Source of the DNA: CAZEVI01 sp964515615 | GTDB taxonomy: Bacteria; Patescibacteriota; UBA1384; XYA2-FULL-43-10; CAINNR01 | Direction of reading: 5' to 3' | DNA length: 20,000 bases | NCBI GenBank assembly: GCA_964515615.1 | Contig: CAZEVI010000012.1 | Span: forward strand, 1-20,000 | Shown: in pieces, positions 5,723 through 13,195 of the stretch | Layout of the letters: every line of letters begins with the position of its first letter | How positions within the stretch are numbered: position 1 is the stretch's first letter | Program-made: the position numbers and the translations under genes | The notes under the pieces: generated by a model | What the model was told of the DNA's origin: nothing | The model's input: the letters and a program-made list of their open reading frames with translations, nothing else | The model's database searches: none

Positions 5723-7669
5723 TTATTTCCTTCCTTCAAGCATAATTATCTGGTCACGAAGCTCAGCCGCTCGCTCAAATTGCAATTTTAAAGCTACGTC
5801 TTGCATCTCCAATTTTAGTTCGCGCATCATGCGCGTCCGTTCCCCTTTTGGTATTTTAATTATTTCAGTTTCCTTTTCAACAACTTCTTTTCCGACAATT
5901 TTTCTAGTAGTACTTTTTGGCGTAATATGATGCAGCAAATTATATTTTTCTTGAATTTTTCTTCGACGACCTGTTTCTCGGATTGCTGTTTTCATTGCTA
6001 CGGTTTCTCTGCCAGCATACATTATTACTCGACCGTTAATATGTCTGGCGGCACGGCCGATTGTTTGGATTAAAGCCGTCTTTCCACGCAAAAAACCTTC
6101 TTTATCAGCGTCCAAAATAATAATTAATGATACTTCCGGCAAATCAATTCCTTCGCGGAGCAGATTAATCCCAACCAGTACGTCATATTTTCCACACCGC
6201 AAATCGTGCAAGATTTCCGTTCGCTCAAGCGTAATGATATCAGAATGCAAATAGGCAACTTTGATGTTTTTCTCCTGCAAATATTCAGTCAGATCCTCGG
6301 CCATCCGCTTGGTCAATGTTGTGACAATCGTACGCTGATGGTTTTTTGTATTAGATTCTGTCTCTTCAATCAAATTATCAATCTGATTTTTTGTCGGTCG
6401 AATTTCTACCTTCGGATCCAAAATCCCTGTCGGTCGAATTAGTTGCTCGATGATGTTATTTTTGGATAGTCCAATTTCGAATTTATCCGGAGTTGCCGAA
6501 GAAAAAATCACTTGATTTATTTTTTGTTCAAATTCGCTATATTTTAACGGTCTATTATCAATTGCCGCCGGTAAGCGAAAACCGAAATTAACTAATGTTT
6601 CCTTGCGGCTACGATCTCCGGCAAACATTCCTCGAATTTGCGGTAAGGTCATATGTGATTCATCAATTACCAATAGGAAATCGGATGGAAAAAAATCAAT
6701 TAATGCTGATGGCGGCTGTCCGGGCAAACGATGGTCGAAATAACGCGAATAATTCTCAATACCGGAACAATATCCAGTTTCTCGTATCATTTCAATATCA
6801 TATTTTACTCGCTCCTCAATTCGTTGCGCTTCTATTGATTTGTTTTCCAATTTAAATTTTTTGACCTGTTTTTGTAAATCTTTTTCAATCTTGTCAATAA
6901 TTTCTTGCAAATCAATATTTGGAGCAATAAAATGCTTTGCCGGGTATATTTCAATTTCTTTCAACTGTTCTCGCATTTTACCTGAAATGCCGTCAATGGC
7001 TTCAATACTTTCAACTTCATCGCCGAAAAAGACAATTTTATAAGTGAAATCAGTATATGCTGGGTATATTTCAATTGTCTCACCCTTCACTCGATATGTC
7101 CCCCTTTTCAAATCATAATCATTTCGTTCGTATTGCAAAGCTGTTAAATTTTCCAAAATATCTTTTCTGACCATTTTTTTTCCAACTGAAAAATTTATTA
7201 CTTGCGATTTGTAATTTTCTGGCGAACCAATCCCATAAATGCAAGAAACCGAAGCAACGATTATAACATCAGATCTGGTTAATAATGCCTGCGTCGCCGC
7301 ATGACGCAAACGATCGATTTCATCGTTAATCGACGAATCCTTCTCGATATAAGTGTCCGACGATGGAATATAGGCTTCTGGTTGATAATAATCGTAATAA
7401 GAGACAAAATAATGAACGGCATTGTCAGGGAAAAATGTTCGAAATTCATCCGCCAGTTGTGCCGCCAATGTTTTGTTATGAGCAATAACTAACGTCGGTT
7501 TCTGAACATTGTTAATAATGTTAGCAATGGTAAATGTTTTTCCCGATCCGGTAACACCCAAAAGTGTTTGATATTTTTTGCCTTCCAAAATTCCTTGCGA
7601 TAGTTTTTCAATCGCTTGCGGTTGATCCCCAGTCGGAACAAACTTCGATTTTATATTAAATTTTGACAT
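5723..7669 (-). CDS. uvrB: Excinuclease ABC subunit B (UvrB)
   Basis: The 648-residue UvrB is the DNA-damage-verifying helicase of nucleotide excision repair, which works with UvrA, UvrC and UvrD. Seen: the N-terminal FVPTGDQPQAIEKL motif; Walker A GVTGSGKT (38-45); the Tyr-rich beta-hairpin YYDYYQPEAYIP, which inserts between the DNA strands; DESHMTLPQIRGM (motif II); helicase motifs V-VI (LVGINLLREGIDLPEVS and QTIGRAARH); and the C-terminal UVR domain (about 613-648, LQFERAAELRDQI) that contacts UvrC. The length is close to other UvrB proteins, and nothing is missing. The gene stands alone, with no Shine-Dalgarno before its ATG. A hairpin lies 15 bases upstream. No LexA-type box was recognised. 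Confidence 0.97.
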   Translation of the reverse strand: MSKFNIKSKFVPTGDQPQAIEKLSQGILEGKKYQTLLGVTGSGKTFTIANIINNVQKPTLVIAHNKTLAAQLADEFRTFFPDNAVHYFVSYYDYYQPEAYIPSSDTYIEKDSSINDEIDRLRHAATQALLTRSDVIIVASVSCIYGIGSPENYKSQVINFSVGKKMVRKDILENLTALQYERNDYDLKRGTYRVKGETIEIYPAYTDFTYKIVFFGDEVESIEAIDGISGKMREQLKEIEIYPAKHFIAPNIDLQEIIDKIEKDLQKQVKKFKLENKSIEAQRIEERVKYDIEMIRETGYCSGIENYSRYFDHRLPGQPPSALIDFFPSDFLLVIDESHMTLPQIRGMFAGDRSRKETLVNFGFRLPAAIDNRPLKYSEFEQKINQVIFSSATPDKFEIGLSKNNIIEQLIRPTGILDPKVEIRPTKNQIDNLIEETESNTKNHQRTIVTTLTKRMAEDLTEYLQEKNIKVAYLHSDIITLERTEILHDLRCGKYDVLVGINLLREGIDLPEVSLIIILDADKEGFLRGKTALIQTIGRAARHINGRVIMYAGRETVAMKTAIRETGRRRKIQEKYNLLHHITPKSTTRKIVGKEVVEKETEIIKIPKGERTRMMRELKLEMQDVALKLQFERAAELRDQIIMLEGRK

Positions 7670-7683
7670 AAATATCGTGTTAT

Positions 7684-7726
7684 GATGACTGGCTTGCCCC
7701 GCGTAGCTTTAGCAAAGGTGGTCATC
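7684..7726 (-). promoter_or_regulatory. Hairpin in the uvrB leader
   Basis: GATGAC (7684-7689) and GTCATC (7721-7726) form a stem with an inner CTTGC/GCAAAG pairing and a GC-rich apex. On the minus strand it would lie in the uvrB 5' leader, 15 bases before the ATG. It could be a regulatory leader, a terminator of upstream transcription or a dispersed repeat. Just upstream on the same strand TACAAT (7749-7744) is a possible -10 box without a clear -35. Confidence 0.35.
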
Positions 7727-7762
7727 GGTCGGGATAAATTTTGATTGTAATTGGAATTTCAC

Positions 7763-7789
7763 TTGACAAATAATTTTTTTTGCTAGAAA
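7763..7789 (+). promoter_or_regulatory. Possible promoter for the + strand RNA
   Basis: A perfect TTGACA (7763-7768) is followed by TAGAAA (7784-7789) at 15 bp, shorter than usual. Alternatives are TATATA (7804-7809) or TATGAT (7808-7813), paired with TTGCTA (7780-7785). The exact start is therefore uncertain. Confidence 0.35.
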
Positions 7790-7795
7790 AAGATT

Positions 7796-7932
7796 AAACA
7801 AGGTATATATGATGTAGTGTTTTTCCTCTGCCCGTTGCCGTTCATCGAGCAGAGAAGCTTTCTTTTCTAGTCCAGCGGCACCAACCACTGGATTTCTCAG
7901 TGCTGGCAGCGACGTACGCCAGCACCTTTTTT
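7796..7932 (+). ncRNA. Candidate structured small RNA
   Basis: Between the divergent ends of uvrB and trmD the + strand can fold into three successive hairpins: CTCTGC/GCAGAG (7826-7831/7849-7854), TCCAG/CTGGA (7871-7875/7888-7892) and GTGCTGGC/GCCAGCAC (7900-7907/7918-7925). The last is followed directly by CTTTTTT, a classical terminator that has no + strand gene to serve. A -35-like TTGACA lies upstream. I checked for SRP, tmRNA and RNase P signature sequences and saw none. 6S RNA or an unknown RNA remains possible. The 5' end is a guess from the promoter boxes. Confidence 0.45.
7900..7932 (+). terminator. Rho-independent terminator of the candidate RNA
   Basis: An 8-bp GC-rich stem (7900-7907/7918-7925) with a 10-nt loop is followed by a T run (7927-7932). 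On the opposite strand there is no T tract after the hairpin, so it works only for + transcription. Its end overlaps the last codon of trmD. Confidence 0.7.
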
Positions 7933-8605
7933 ATTTCTTTCCCATTTGATTTTTCCGCCATTTTTCAATTTCGCTGTGGTTTCCCGACATCAAAATTTCC
8001 GGAACTTTTTTCCCTTTGTATTCTATTGGTCGAGTATATTGAGGATATTCGATCAAGTAATTTCCTTCGCTGTCTTTTTCCATAAATGATTCTGATTCAG
8101 GTGAATCTTCGGACAAAACTCCGGGGATTAAACGCGAAACAGAATCAATAATTGCCATTGCCGGAATTTCACCGCCAGTCAAAACAAAATCACCGATTGA
8201 GATTTCCTCATCAACCAAATCGCGAATTCTTTCGTCAAATCCCTCATAGTGCCCACAGATTAGTATGATGTTGTCATACTTTGTCATACTAATTGCAACG
8301 TCTTGATTGAAGGTTATGCCACGTGGAGTCAACAGAATTGTCCTAGTTTTATTTTTTGGATTTTGTTGAGAGATTAGAGTTTTGACGCTCGTAATTGCAG
8401 TATCGACAACATCGACTTTGATTATCATTCCTTTCCCGCCTCCGCATGGCGTGTCATCAACATTGTGATGTTTATCCTTTGAAAAATCGTGCAATTGATG
8501 AAAATTTATTTTAATCAGTCCTTTTTTTTGTGCACGCGAAATAATACTCTCAGAGAGAGGACCAACAAACATTTGCGGAAATAGAGTGATAACGTCAAAA
8601 CGCAT
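7931..8605 (-). CDS. trmD: tRNA (guanine-N1)-methyltransferase TrmD
   Basis: The 224-residue SPOUT methyltransferase makes m1G37 in tRNAs. Seen: the N-terminal MRFDVITLFPQMF and GPLSESIISRA; the loop DDTPCGGGKGMI (about 51-62); LTPRG; the trefoil-knot core CGHYEGFDERI and EISIGDFVLTGGEIPAM; and the C-terminal YPQYTRP. The glycine loop reads P-C-GGG-K where most TrmD proteins have P-Y-GGG-P, two changes in a conserved motif. The other hallmarks are intact. Unlike the common rpsP-rimM-trmD operon, it has its own promoter and a terminator separates it from rpsP-khpA. No rimM is seen in the window. There is no Shine-Dalgarno before the ATG. Confidence 0.95.
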   Translation of the reverse strand: MRFDVITLFPQMFVGPLSESIISRAQKKGLIKINFHQLHDFSKDKHHNVDDTPCGGGKGMIIKVDVVDTAITSVKTLISQQNPKNKTRTILLTPRGITFNQDVAISMTKYDNIILICGHYEGFDERIRDLVDEEISIGDFVLTGGEIPAMAIIDSVSRLIPGVLSEDSPESESFMEKDSEGNYLIEYPQYTRPIEYKGKKVPEILMSGNHSEIEKWRKNQMGKK

Positions 8606-8641
8606 ATTTAATAAGTTAAAATTGCAACTATTAATAATTTT

Positions 8642-8670
8642 ATTGTATTTAGATTTTAGAGAATTATCAA
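8642..8670 (-). promoter_or_regulatory. trmD promoter
   Basis: TTGATA (8670-8665) and TACAAT (8647-8642) on the minus strand are 17 bases apart. The predicted leader is about 30 nt and AT-rich. Confidence 0.65.
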
Positions 8671-8718
8671 TTTTGAATTAAAATTATGACTTTTTACTTC
8701 TAAATTTTGTCTCTAGAA

Positions 8719-8755
8719 AATAAAACACCACAAAATCATATTGTGGCGTTTTATT
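8719..8755 (-). terminator. Terminator of the rpsP-khpA operon
   Basis: A 15-bp stem with a single A/C mismatch (8719-8733/8741-8755) closes on 7 bases, with core CCACAA/TTGTGG. Read on the minus strand it ends in TTTTATTTTC and lies 13 bases behind the khpA stop. Confidence 0.8.
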
Positions 8756-8767
8756 TATTGTTTTGAT

Positions 8768-9118
8768 TTAAGCTAATACATCAGTAGGAACATCGTCAAC
8801 GTCTTCTGAATTGCTGGTAGAAGACTCCTCTTTTGCGGCTGTATCTTTCCTCACTGGTCGTTCAGAACCTTCCGGCTCAACAATTTTCAAATTGATTCGA
8901 GCATTATTTTTAGCGCCAAAGACTCGAAGCAAAGTTCGAACCGCTTTAGCCGTTCGGCCTTCTTTACCAATAATCTTGCCCATATCATCCGGGGCAACGG
9001 TAAGTTCGACTAAAACTCCCATTTCGTCAACCGTTCTTTTGGTTGAAACCCCATCTGGATTGTCAACAATTGCTTTGACAATCATTTCGACAAAACCTTG
9101 ATCTGTCATTTCTGCCAT
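8768..9118 (-). CDS. khpA: KH-domain RNA-binding protein KhpA
   Basis: The 116-residue protein has a single KH domain of the KhpA/YlqC family in residues 1-82: EMIVKAIVDNPDGV, then the GKIIGKEGRTAKAVRTLLR loop, whose GxxG element contacts RNA. About 35 further residues form an acidic, Ser/Glu/Asp-rich tail that is likely disordered. KhpA usually pairs with KhpB as a global RNA chaperone affecting cell-envelope genes. It follows rpsP by 79 bases, as in many bacteria. The start is set by a strong Shine-Dalgarno (AGGAAGGAAATT before ATG). The gap to rpsP carries the direct repeat ATCAGATCAG twice. Confidence 0.9.
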   Translation of the reverse strand: MAEMTDQGFVEMIVKAIVDNPDGVSTKRTVDEMGVLVELTVAPDDMGKIIGKEGRTAKAVRTLLRVFGAKNNARINLKIVEPEGSERPVRKDTAAKEESSTSNSEDVDDVPTDVLA

Positions 9119-9197
9119 AATTTCCTTCCTAACTACACTGATCTGATTCGTTGATTTTCTTCTGATCTGATCGGTAGTTATTTATTATTATTGCTGA

Positions 9198-9731
9198 TTA
9201 TTCTTTGTTTTGGTTATTTTCATTATCAGCCGGTTCTGATTTTTCATCATTTTCCAGCTTTTCTTCTGGCTGTTTATTTTCAATATTTTCCTCATCCAAA
9301 GTATTATTTTCAGTTTCCGATTTCTCGGCTGTTTCTTCTTCCTTGGCGTGATTCTCTGCCGGTATCTCACTCGAAGATTGATCTTCAGTTTCGCTGGTTT
9401 CTACTACTTTTTCTGATTTTTCGTCTGCAGATTCTTTCTTATCTTTTTTCTTCATTTTTTTGCCATAAACAATTTTCACTTTGTCTTTCTTTGGCAAAAC
9501 ATCAAAATCGCAGAGTAAATTTTGAACGGTTTCCGAAGTCTGAGCTCCTAAACCGATCCAATAAAGGACCCTGTCTTTTTTAACTTGAAATTTATCTTCC
9601 TTATTTGTCGGATTATAAAGTCCAAGAATTTCAATATTTTCTCTTTTTACCGCTCGAGATTTTTCAGCAACCACCAGTCGATAGATTGGAGTATGACTCT
9701 TGCCAACTCTCGATAATCTGATTTTTAGCAT
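9198..9731 (-). CDS. rpsP: 30S ribosomal protein S16 with a long acidic tail
   Basis: Residues 1-90 are a complete bS16: MLKIRLSRVGKSHTPIYRLVVAEKSR, ILGLYNP and the RVLYWIGLGAQTSETVQNLL helix. Normal S16 is 80-90 residues; here about 85 more follow, starting with a lysine-rich patch (KKMKKKDKKE) and continuing as a Glu/Asn/Ser-rich disordered tail. The first gene of an rpsP-khpA operon, it has a strong promoter and an AT-rich leader containing the inverted repeat TTTAGA/TCTAAA (9750-9755/9759-9764). That repeat might be an operator or a leader hairpin. Confidence 0.95.
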   Translation of the reverse strand: MLKIRLSRVGKSHTPIYRLVVAEKSRAVKRENIEILGLYNPTNKEDKFQVKKDRVLYWIGLGAQTSETVQNLLCDFDVLPKKDKVKIVYGKKMKKKDKKESADEKSEKVVETSETEDQSSSEIPAENHAKEEETAEKSETENNTLDEENIENKQPEEKLENDEKSEPADNENNQNKE

Positions 9732-9767
9732 TTCTACAATTTCTTAAAATTTAGAATATCTAAAACG

Positions 9768-9796
9768 ATTCTAGCAAATCAACTTCCAATTGTCAA
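9768..9796 (-). promoter_or_regulatory. rpsP promoter inside the end of def-fmt
   Basis: On the minus strand a perfect TTGACA (9796-9791) and TAGAAT (9773-9768) are separated by 17 bases. The -35 box lies in the last codons of the def-fmt fusion gene, which stops at 9779. Confidence 0.75.
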
Positions 9797-11101
9797 CTTG
9801 GCATTTCCGGCCAAGAAATCCTTGTAACCCATCTCCTTTTTCCCTTCCGGTTTTAATTTTTCGATAACCAATTTTTTATCATTGTCCAAATGAGTTCTTG
9901 TTAAAAATATTCTTTTCCCATTTTGAATCGCATATACTCCCGGCCAAGGATTTAGGGCTCGAACCATCCGATCAATCTGCTCCGGCGTTTCATCCCCCAA
10001 AATTTCTCCATCACTTTTAATAAATTTTTTTGTTATTGATGATTTTTCGTCTTTTTGAACTATCGGCTGAATCTCTCCGGCAATATAATAAGGGACAGTT
10101 TCTGCTAACAAATCAGCGCCAAATTCAGCCAATCTAGATTTCAGTCTCTCGGCGGCTTCTCGTGGGTGAATTTTTATCTCCAATTGCGACAAAATATCAC
10201 CAGCATCGATTTTTTCATTGAGCTTAATAATTGTTACTCCGGTTTTTTTCTCCCCGGCGAGTATTGCCGAAACTATCGGCGACGGACCACGATATTTCGG
10301 CAAAAGTGAAGGATGAATATTTAAAACCCCGTATTTTGGAAGGTCAATTAATTTCATCGAGAGTATTTGCGAGAAATCTGACAAAATAATAATTTCCGGT
10401 TCAAGCTTCTTGATATTGTCAATTGCTTCATTTGAATTAATATCGTAAATTTTCGAAGTTGGAATTTGCAATTTTTTAGCCGCTTCAGCAACTTCAGTAA
10501 CCTTTAATTCACCTTTTCTGCCAGCCGGTTGATCATTACTAGTATATACTGATATTATCTTGAATTGAGGGTCGTCAGCCATTTTTTCCAATGCCGGTAT
10601 TCCAAGTGAGCCGTTTCCGATAAAAATAGTTTTCAAAGTTTTAATATGATCGATCATCAGTACGCCATTTAAATGGTCAATTTCATGTTGCAAAACTCGA
10701 GCCAACAGTTTTTCATCTTCAATGGTATATTCTTTACCCCAACGATCGAGCGCCTTAATTATGACCTTTTTTGGTCGCCGAACATAAAGTTCTTTGCCCG
10801 GAAATGACAGACAACCTTCGACCATAAATTCCTGATCGTCGGAAGATATTTCAATCTCCGGATTAACGACCACCTTGAGTGGAAATTCGTCTTCGTTTTT
10901 TTCTGTTGTGGTATATTCGACAATAATAATTTTTTTCCTGATACCAATTTGCGGCGCAGCCAAACCAATTCCATCAGCCGAGCGCATTGTGTAAATCATA
11001 TCATCGACCAACTCTTGAAACTCACCATCAAAAGTAGAAACTTTTTCAGTTTCTTCGCGTAAAATTGGATTTGGATCGGTAAAAATTTGCAATTTTTTCA
11101 T
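9779..11101 (-). CDS. def-fmt: Peptide deformylase-methionyl-tRNA formyltransferase fusion
   Basis: One uninterrupted 440-residue frame encodes two enzymes of the formylmethionine cycle. Residues 1-152 are peptide deformylase with all three metal-site motifs: GIGLAAPQIG (44-53), EGCLS (95-99) and HEIDH (139-143). Residues 157-440 are formyltransferase: the nucleotide-fold start TIFIGNGSLGIPALEKM, QPAGRKGEL (191-199), catalytic N261/H263 in NIHPSLLP, D299 in IDAGDIL, then the C-terminal OB-like domain with ALNPWPG. The formyltransferase half is slightly short (about 285 against about 310). The linker is almost absent. One half adds the formyl group to Met-tRNA and the other removes it from finished proteins. 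The start overlaps the galE stop (ATGA), so it is translated after galE. Confidence 0.93.
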   Translation of the reverse strand: MKKLQIFTDPNPILREETEKVSTFDGEFQELVDDMIYTMRSADGIGLAAPQIGIRKKIIIVEYTTTEKNEDEFPLKVVVNPEIEISSDDQEFMVEGCLSFPGKELYVRRPKKVIIKALDRWGKEYTIEDEKLLARVLQHEIDHLNGVLMIDHIKTLKTIFIGNGSLGIPALEKMADDPQFKIISVYTSNDQPAGRKGELKVTEVAEAAKKLQIPTSKIYDINSNEAIDNIKKLEPEIIILSDFSQILSMKLIDLPKYGVLNIHPSLLPKYRGPSPIVSAILAGEKKTGVTIIKLNEKIDAGDILSQLEIKIHPREAAERLKSRLAEFGADLLAETVPYYIAGEIQPIVQKDEKSSITKKFIKSDGEILGDETPEQIDRMVRALNPWPGVYAIQNGKRIFLTRTHLDNDKKLVIEKLKPEGKKEMGYKDFLAGNAKLTIGS

Positions 11102-12273
11102 AACAGATAACTTGTGTTCTTAATTCTTAATTCTTTGTGTTTCGTTTCCCAATCCCAAGCGGTTTTGGCCATTTCCGGTAATCGGTATTTTGTTTGCCAG
11201 TTAAATATCTTTTTAGCTTTTGACCAATCGGCAACTGAGATTGATGGATCACCACTACGGCGATCAACGATTTTATATTTGACCTTTTTGTTGGTAGCTT
11301 TTTCAACTTCTCGAATTACATCAAGAACCGATGACTCTTCGCCGGTAGCAAAATTAACTATCTGTGATTTGCCAGCTGAAAATAAATATTTTAAAGCTAA
11401 AATGTGGCCAACCGCTAAATCGTATGGATGGATATAATCACGAATTCCCGTGCCGTCTTTTGTCGGATAATCGTCGCCAAAAACCGAAAGTTCGGGAATT
11501 TTTCCCAAAAGCTGTTCAATTGCCAGCGACATCAAATTGGTCGGAAGCGGTTTCGAATCACCAGTCTTTCCGTCGGGATCAGCGCCACAGACATTAAAGT
11601 ATCGGGCGGTAACAAAATTTATTCCGGACATTTTATTATACTTCGCGAGAAGAATTTCGTCAAGCAATTTTGAAACGCCGTAAATTGAAAGCGGAATTCG
11701 AAGTTTGCTAATTTCACTGCTAGATAATTGCAACTCTGGCCGATCGGCCGTTATTTTATGATATTCGCTGACAAATTTTTCCAAAAATTTTTCGCCAGAC
11801 AATTTTTCCTCGCCCCAATTTCCGCTTAGTAGTGCTGAAATTTTTGGCTGATATTTTTCAATAAATTCCTCTTTCCATGGAATATCTGTGGGTTTTATCG
11901 GATTTCCATATACCGCCGCTGTTGACGATTTGACGATATGTTTACAGTCAAATTCCGCCATTACATCAAGCAAAATAATGAAATTTTGAACATTATTTTC
12001 CAAGTATTTTTCTGGCTTTATCATTGATTCACCAACTGCTAAATAAGCGGCAAAGTCAATTACCGCATCGGGTCGATGTTTGGAAAATACCTTTTGTAAA
12101 TTGGTTCTATTTTCTAGCGGAATTTTTTCTAAAATTGTATCAGCTGGCAAAAGTTCTTTGTGTCCGGATCGTAAGTCATCAACCACCACAATCCGAAAAC
12201 CAGCTTTTCGCAACTCTTTAACAGTTTGCGAACCAATATACCCAGCGCCACCGGTAACTAAAATTTTTTTTAT
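11098..12273 (-). CDS. galE: UDP-glucose 4-epimerase (GalE-like), ATA start
   Basis: The 391-residue short-chain dehydrogenase-type epimerase probably interconverts UDP-glucose and UDP-galactose for surface sugars. The NAD-binding loop TGGAGYIG is encoded at the very N-terminus, upstream of any ATG, GTG or TTG that could start it. The frame is closed by TAA at 12274-12276, and the codon at 12273-12271 is ATA, preceded by AAAGGAG at 4 nt. I therefore place the start at ATA (reading I/M-K-K-I-L-V-T-G-G). Catalytic residues: Thr118 (SSTAAVYG), Tyr198 and Lys202 (IYGVSK). Between Thr118 and Tyr198 there are 80 residues where E. coli GalE has 25, an insertion of about 55. Later motifs are normal (ARYFNVCGADPDG, RDYIHPYDLA). 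The 3' end overlaps def-fmt. Confidence 0.88.
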   Translation of the reverse strand: MKKILVTGGAGYIGSQTVKELRKAGFRIVVVDDLRSGHKELLPADTILEKIPLENRTNLQKVFSKHRPDAVIDFAAYLAVGESMIKPEKYLENNVQNFIILLDVMAEFDCKHIVKSSTAAVYGNPIKPTDIPWKEEFIEKYQPKISALLSGNWGEEKLSGEKFLEKFVSEYHKITADRPELQLSSSEISKLRIPLSIYGVSKLLDEILLAKYNKMSGINFVTARYFNVCGADPDGKTGDSKPLPTNLMSLAIEQLLGKIPELSVFGDDYPTKDGTGIRDYIHPYDLAVGHILALKYLFSAGKSQIVNFATGEESSVLDVIREVEKATNKKVKYKIVDRRSGDPSISVADWSKAKKIFNWQTKYRLPEMAKTAWDWETKHKELRIKNTSYLL

Positions 12274-12277
12274 TTAA

Positions 12278-12284
12278 CTCCTTT
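12278..12284 (-). promoter_or_regulatory. Ribosome binding site that sets the galE ATA start
   Basis: AAAGGAG on the minus strand lies 4 nt before ATA (12273-12271). No ATG, GTG or TTG occurs in frame between the preceding stop and the NAD-binding loop, so this site is the main evidence for the unusual start. Confidence 0.7.
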
Positions 12285-12291
12285 ATCTTGG

Positions 12292-12321
12292 ATTATACTT
12301 GATAGATTTGATTTTTTCCAA
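12292..12321 (-). promoter_or_regulatory. galE/def-fmt promoter
   Basis: TTGGAA (12321-12316) and a perfect TATAAT (12297-12292) on the minus strand are 18 bases apart. The transcript would start at about 12286, just ahead of the Shine-Dalgarno. Confidence 0.65.
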
Positions 12322-12330
12322 CAAAATAAA

Positions 12331-12420
12331 ATTCCCAGGGCTTCCGCCGCGGGGTTTTTTAACACATTGAATGTGCCTGTGGTGTGAACTATCATATTTA
12401 CCCCGCCCTTACGGGCATGC
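12331..12420. repeat. Cluster of hairpins, probable dispersed repeat
   Basis: Three hairpins lie side by side: CCC...GGG (12334-12336/12351-12353, followed by T6 on the + strand), CACAT/ATGTG (12363-12367/12371-12375) and GCCC/GGGC (12405-12408/12413-12416). In addition GCGGGGT (12349-12355) pairs with ACCCCGC (12400-12406) around the middle hairpin. The right end (12398-12419) recurs in the other orientation at 19925-19946 with one mismatch in 22 bases. No coding function is seen. It could be a REP-like or IS200/IS605-related non-autonomous element. Confidence 0.5.
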
Positions 12421-12435
12421 GTTTTTCTTATTATA

Positions 12436-12463
12436 AAACTACGCCAAAGATACAGCGTAGTTT
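12436..12463. terminator. Hairpin terminator behind the cytochrome b5 gene
   Basis: A 9-bp perfect stem AAACTACGC/GCGTAGTTT (12436-12444/12455-12463) closes on 10 bases. Read on the minus strand it ends in TTTTATAAT, about 95 bases past the cytochrome b5 stop. On the + strand CTTTTT follows after five bases, so it could work both ways. Confidence 0.5.
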
Positions 12464-12559
12464 CGATCTTTTTCCTGATTGACGATAATTTCAGCAAAAC
12501 CATTTATCCCAGCTTTTGTTCGATTTTGATATTTTCCAAATGTATGGTAATAAAAATTT

Positions 12560-13189
12560 CTATTCCAGCTTTCCAACAACCGGATATCCGGAAAGTAAGT
12601 TGTCCGAATGCTCTGCGTGAAATTCAGCCGGGAGGTCTTGACCGGCCGACCAACCAAAGTGAGTACCATTTACAAATACTGACGACAGATCATAAACCAA
12701 TCCATCAACAACGACATAACTCGGTTGGCCGTTTTTCCCGTTGTATTTGGCCAATTCTGACTGAGTGAAATTTTTTTCTGAACTTGTTGAACCGGAAGAA
12801 ATTGACTGTGATGATGCAGCTTTTTCAGACGCGTTTGATGTATTTGATACTGATTTGGAAACATTAAAGTTGTTTGTTTGAAAATTTGGTTGATAAAAAT
12901 ATTGTAAATATCCGAAGTAGCCGACAAAAGCAATAAAAAATAAGGCTAAAAATATTTTCGAAAACAAATTCCAAATTATCCAGCGTTTGAACGCCAAATG
13001 AATTGCAAACCAAGTATGAACAGTGAAGGTAAGAATTGCAACCGGTGGCAAGATGGAATTGTGAATGTTAATTGCTAATTTATTCGAGATAATACCTTTG
13101 GTAATTCCGTATCCCGAAACGAAAAAGAGCAACATTGTTGAGAAAAGTATCCAGGCAAAAAATCGATCAAATTTGTAGAGAGCTTTCAT
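12560..13189 (-). CDS. Membrane-anchored cytochrome b5-like protein
   Basis: The 209-residue protein has three or four membrane helices in residues 10-97, with histidines H43, H58 and H64 in or next to them, so a membrane heme is conceivable. A Ser/Asn-rich linker spans 103-139. Residues 141-209 form a cytochrome b5-like heme domain of the bacterial short type: FTQSELAKYNGKNGQPSYVVVDGLVYDLS, then H177 and GQDL, then H194, with PVVGKL at the end. H177 and H194 are the likely axial ligands. The linker suggests that the heme domain sits outside the membrane. The partner and electron donor are unknown. The -10 box TATAAT ends 6 bases before the ATG, so the mRNA is leaderless. The neighbouring thiol-redox operon on the same strand suggests a shared extracytoplasmic redox role. 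Confidence 0.8.
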   Translation of the reverse strand: MKALYKFDRFFAWILFSTMLLFFVSGYGITKGIISNKLAINIHNSILPPVAILTFTVHTWFAIHLAFKRWIIWNLFSKIFLALFFIAFVGYFGYLQYFYQPNFQTNNFNVSKSVSNTSNASEKAASSQSISSGSTSSEKNFTQSELAKYNGKNGQPSYVVVDGLVYDLSSVFVNGTHFGWSAGQDLPAEFHAEHSDNLLSGYPVVGKLE

Positions 13190-13195
13190 AATTAG

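Noticed and set aside
9191..9583. 130-codon + strand frame across rpsP
   Set aside because: It is the antisense of the S16 acidic tail, with no start signal and no family match.
12270..12503. 77-codon minus-strand frame between galE and the cytochrome b5 gene
   Set aside because: It spans the galE promoter, the hairpin cluster and the terminator, so coding is unlikely.
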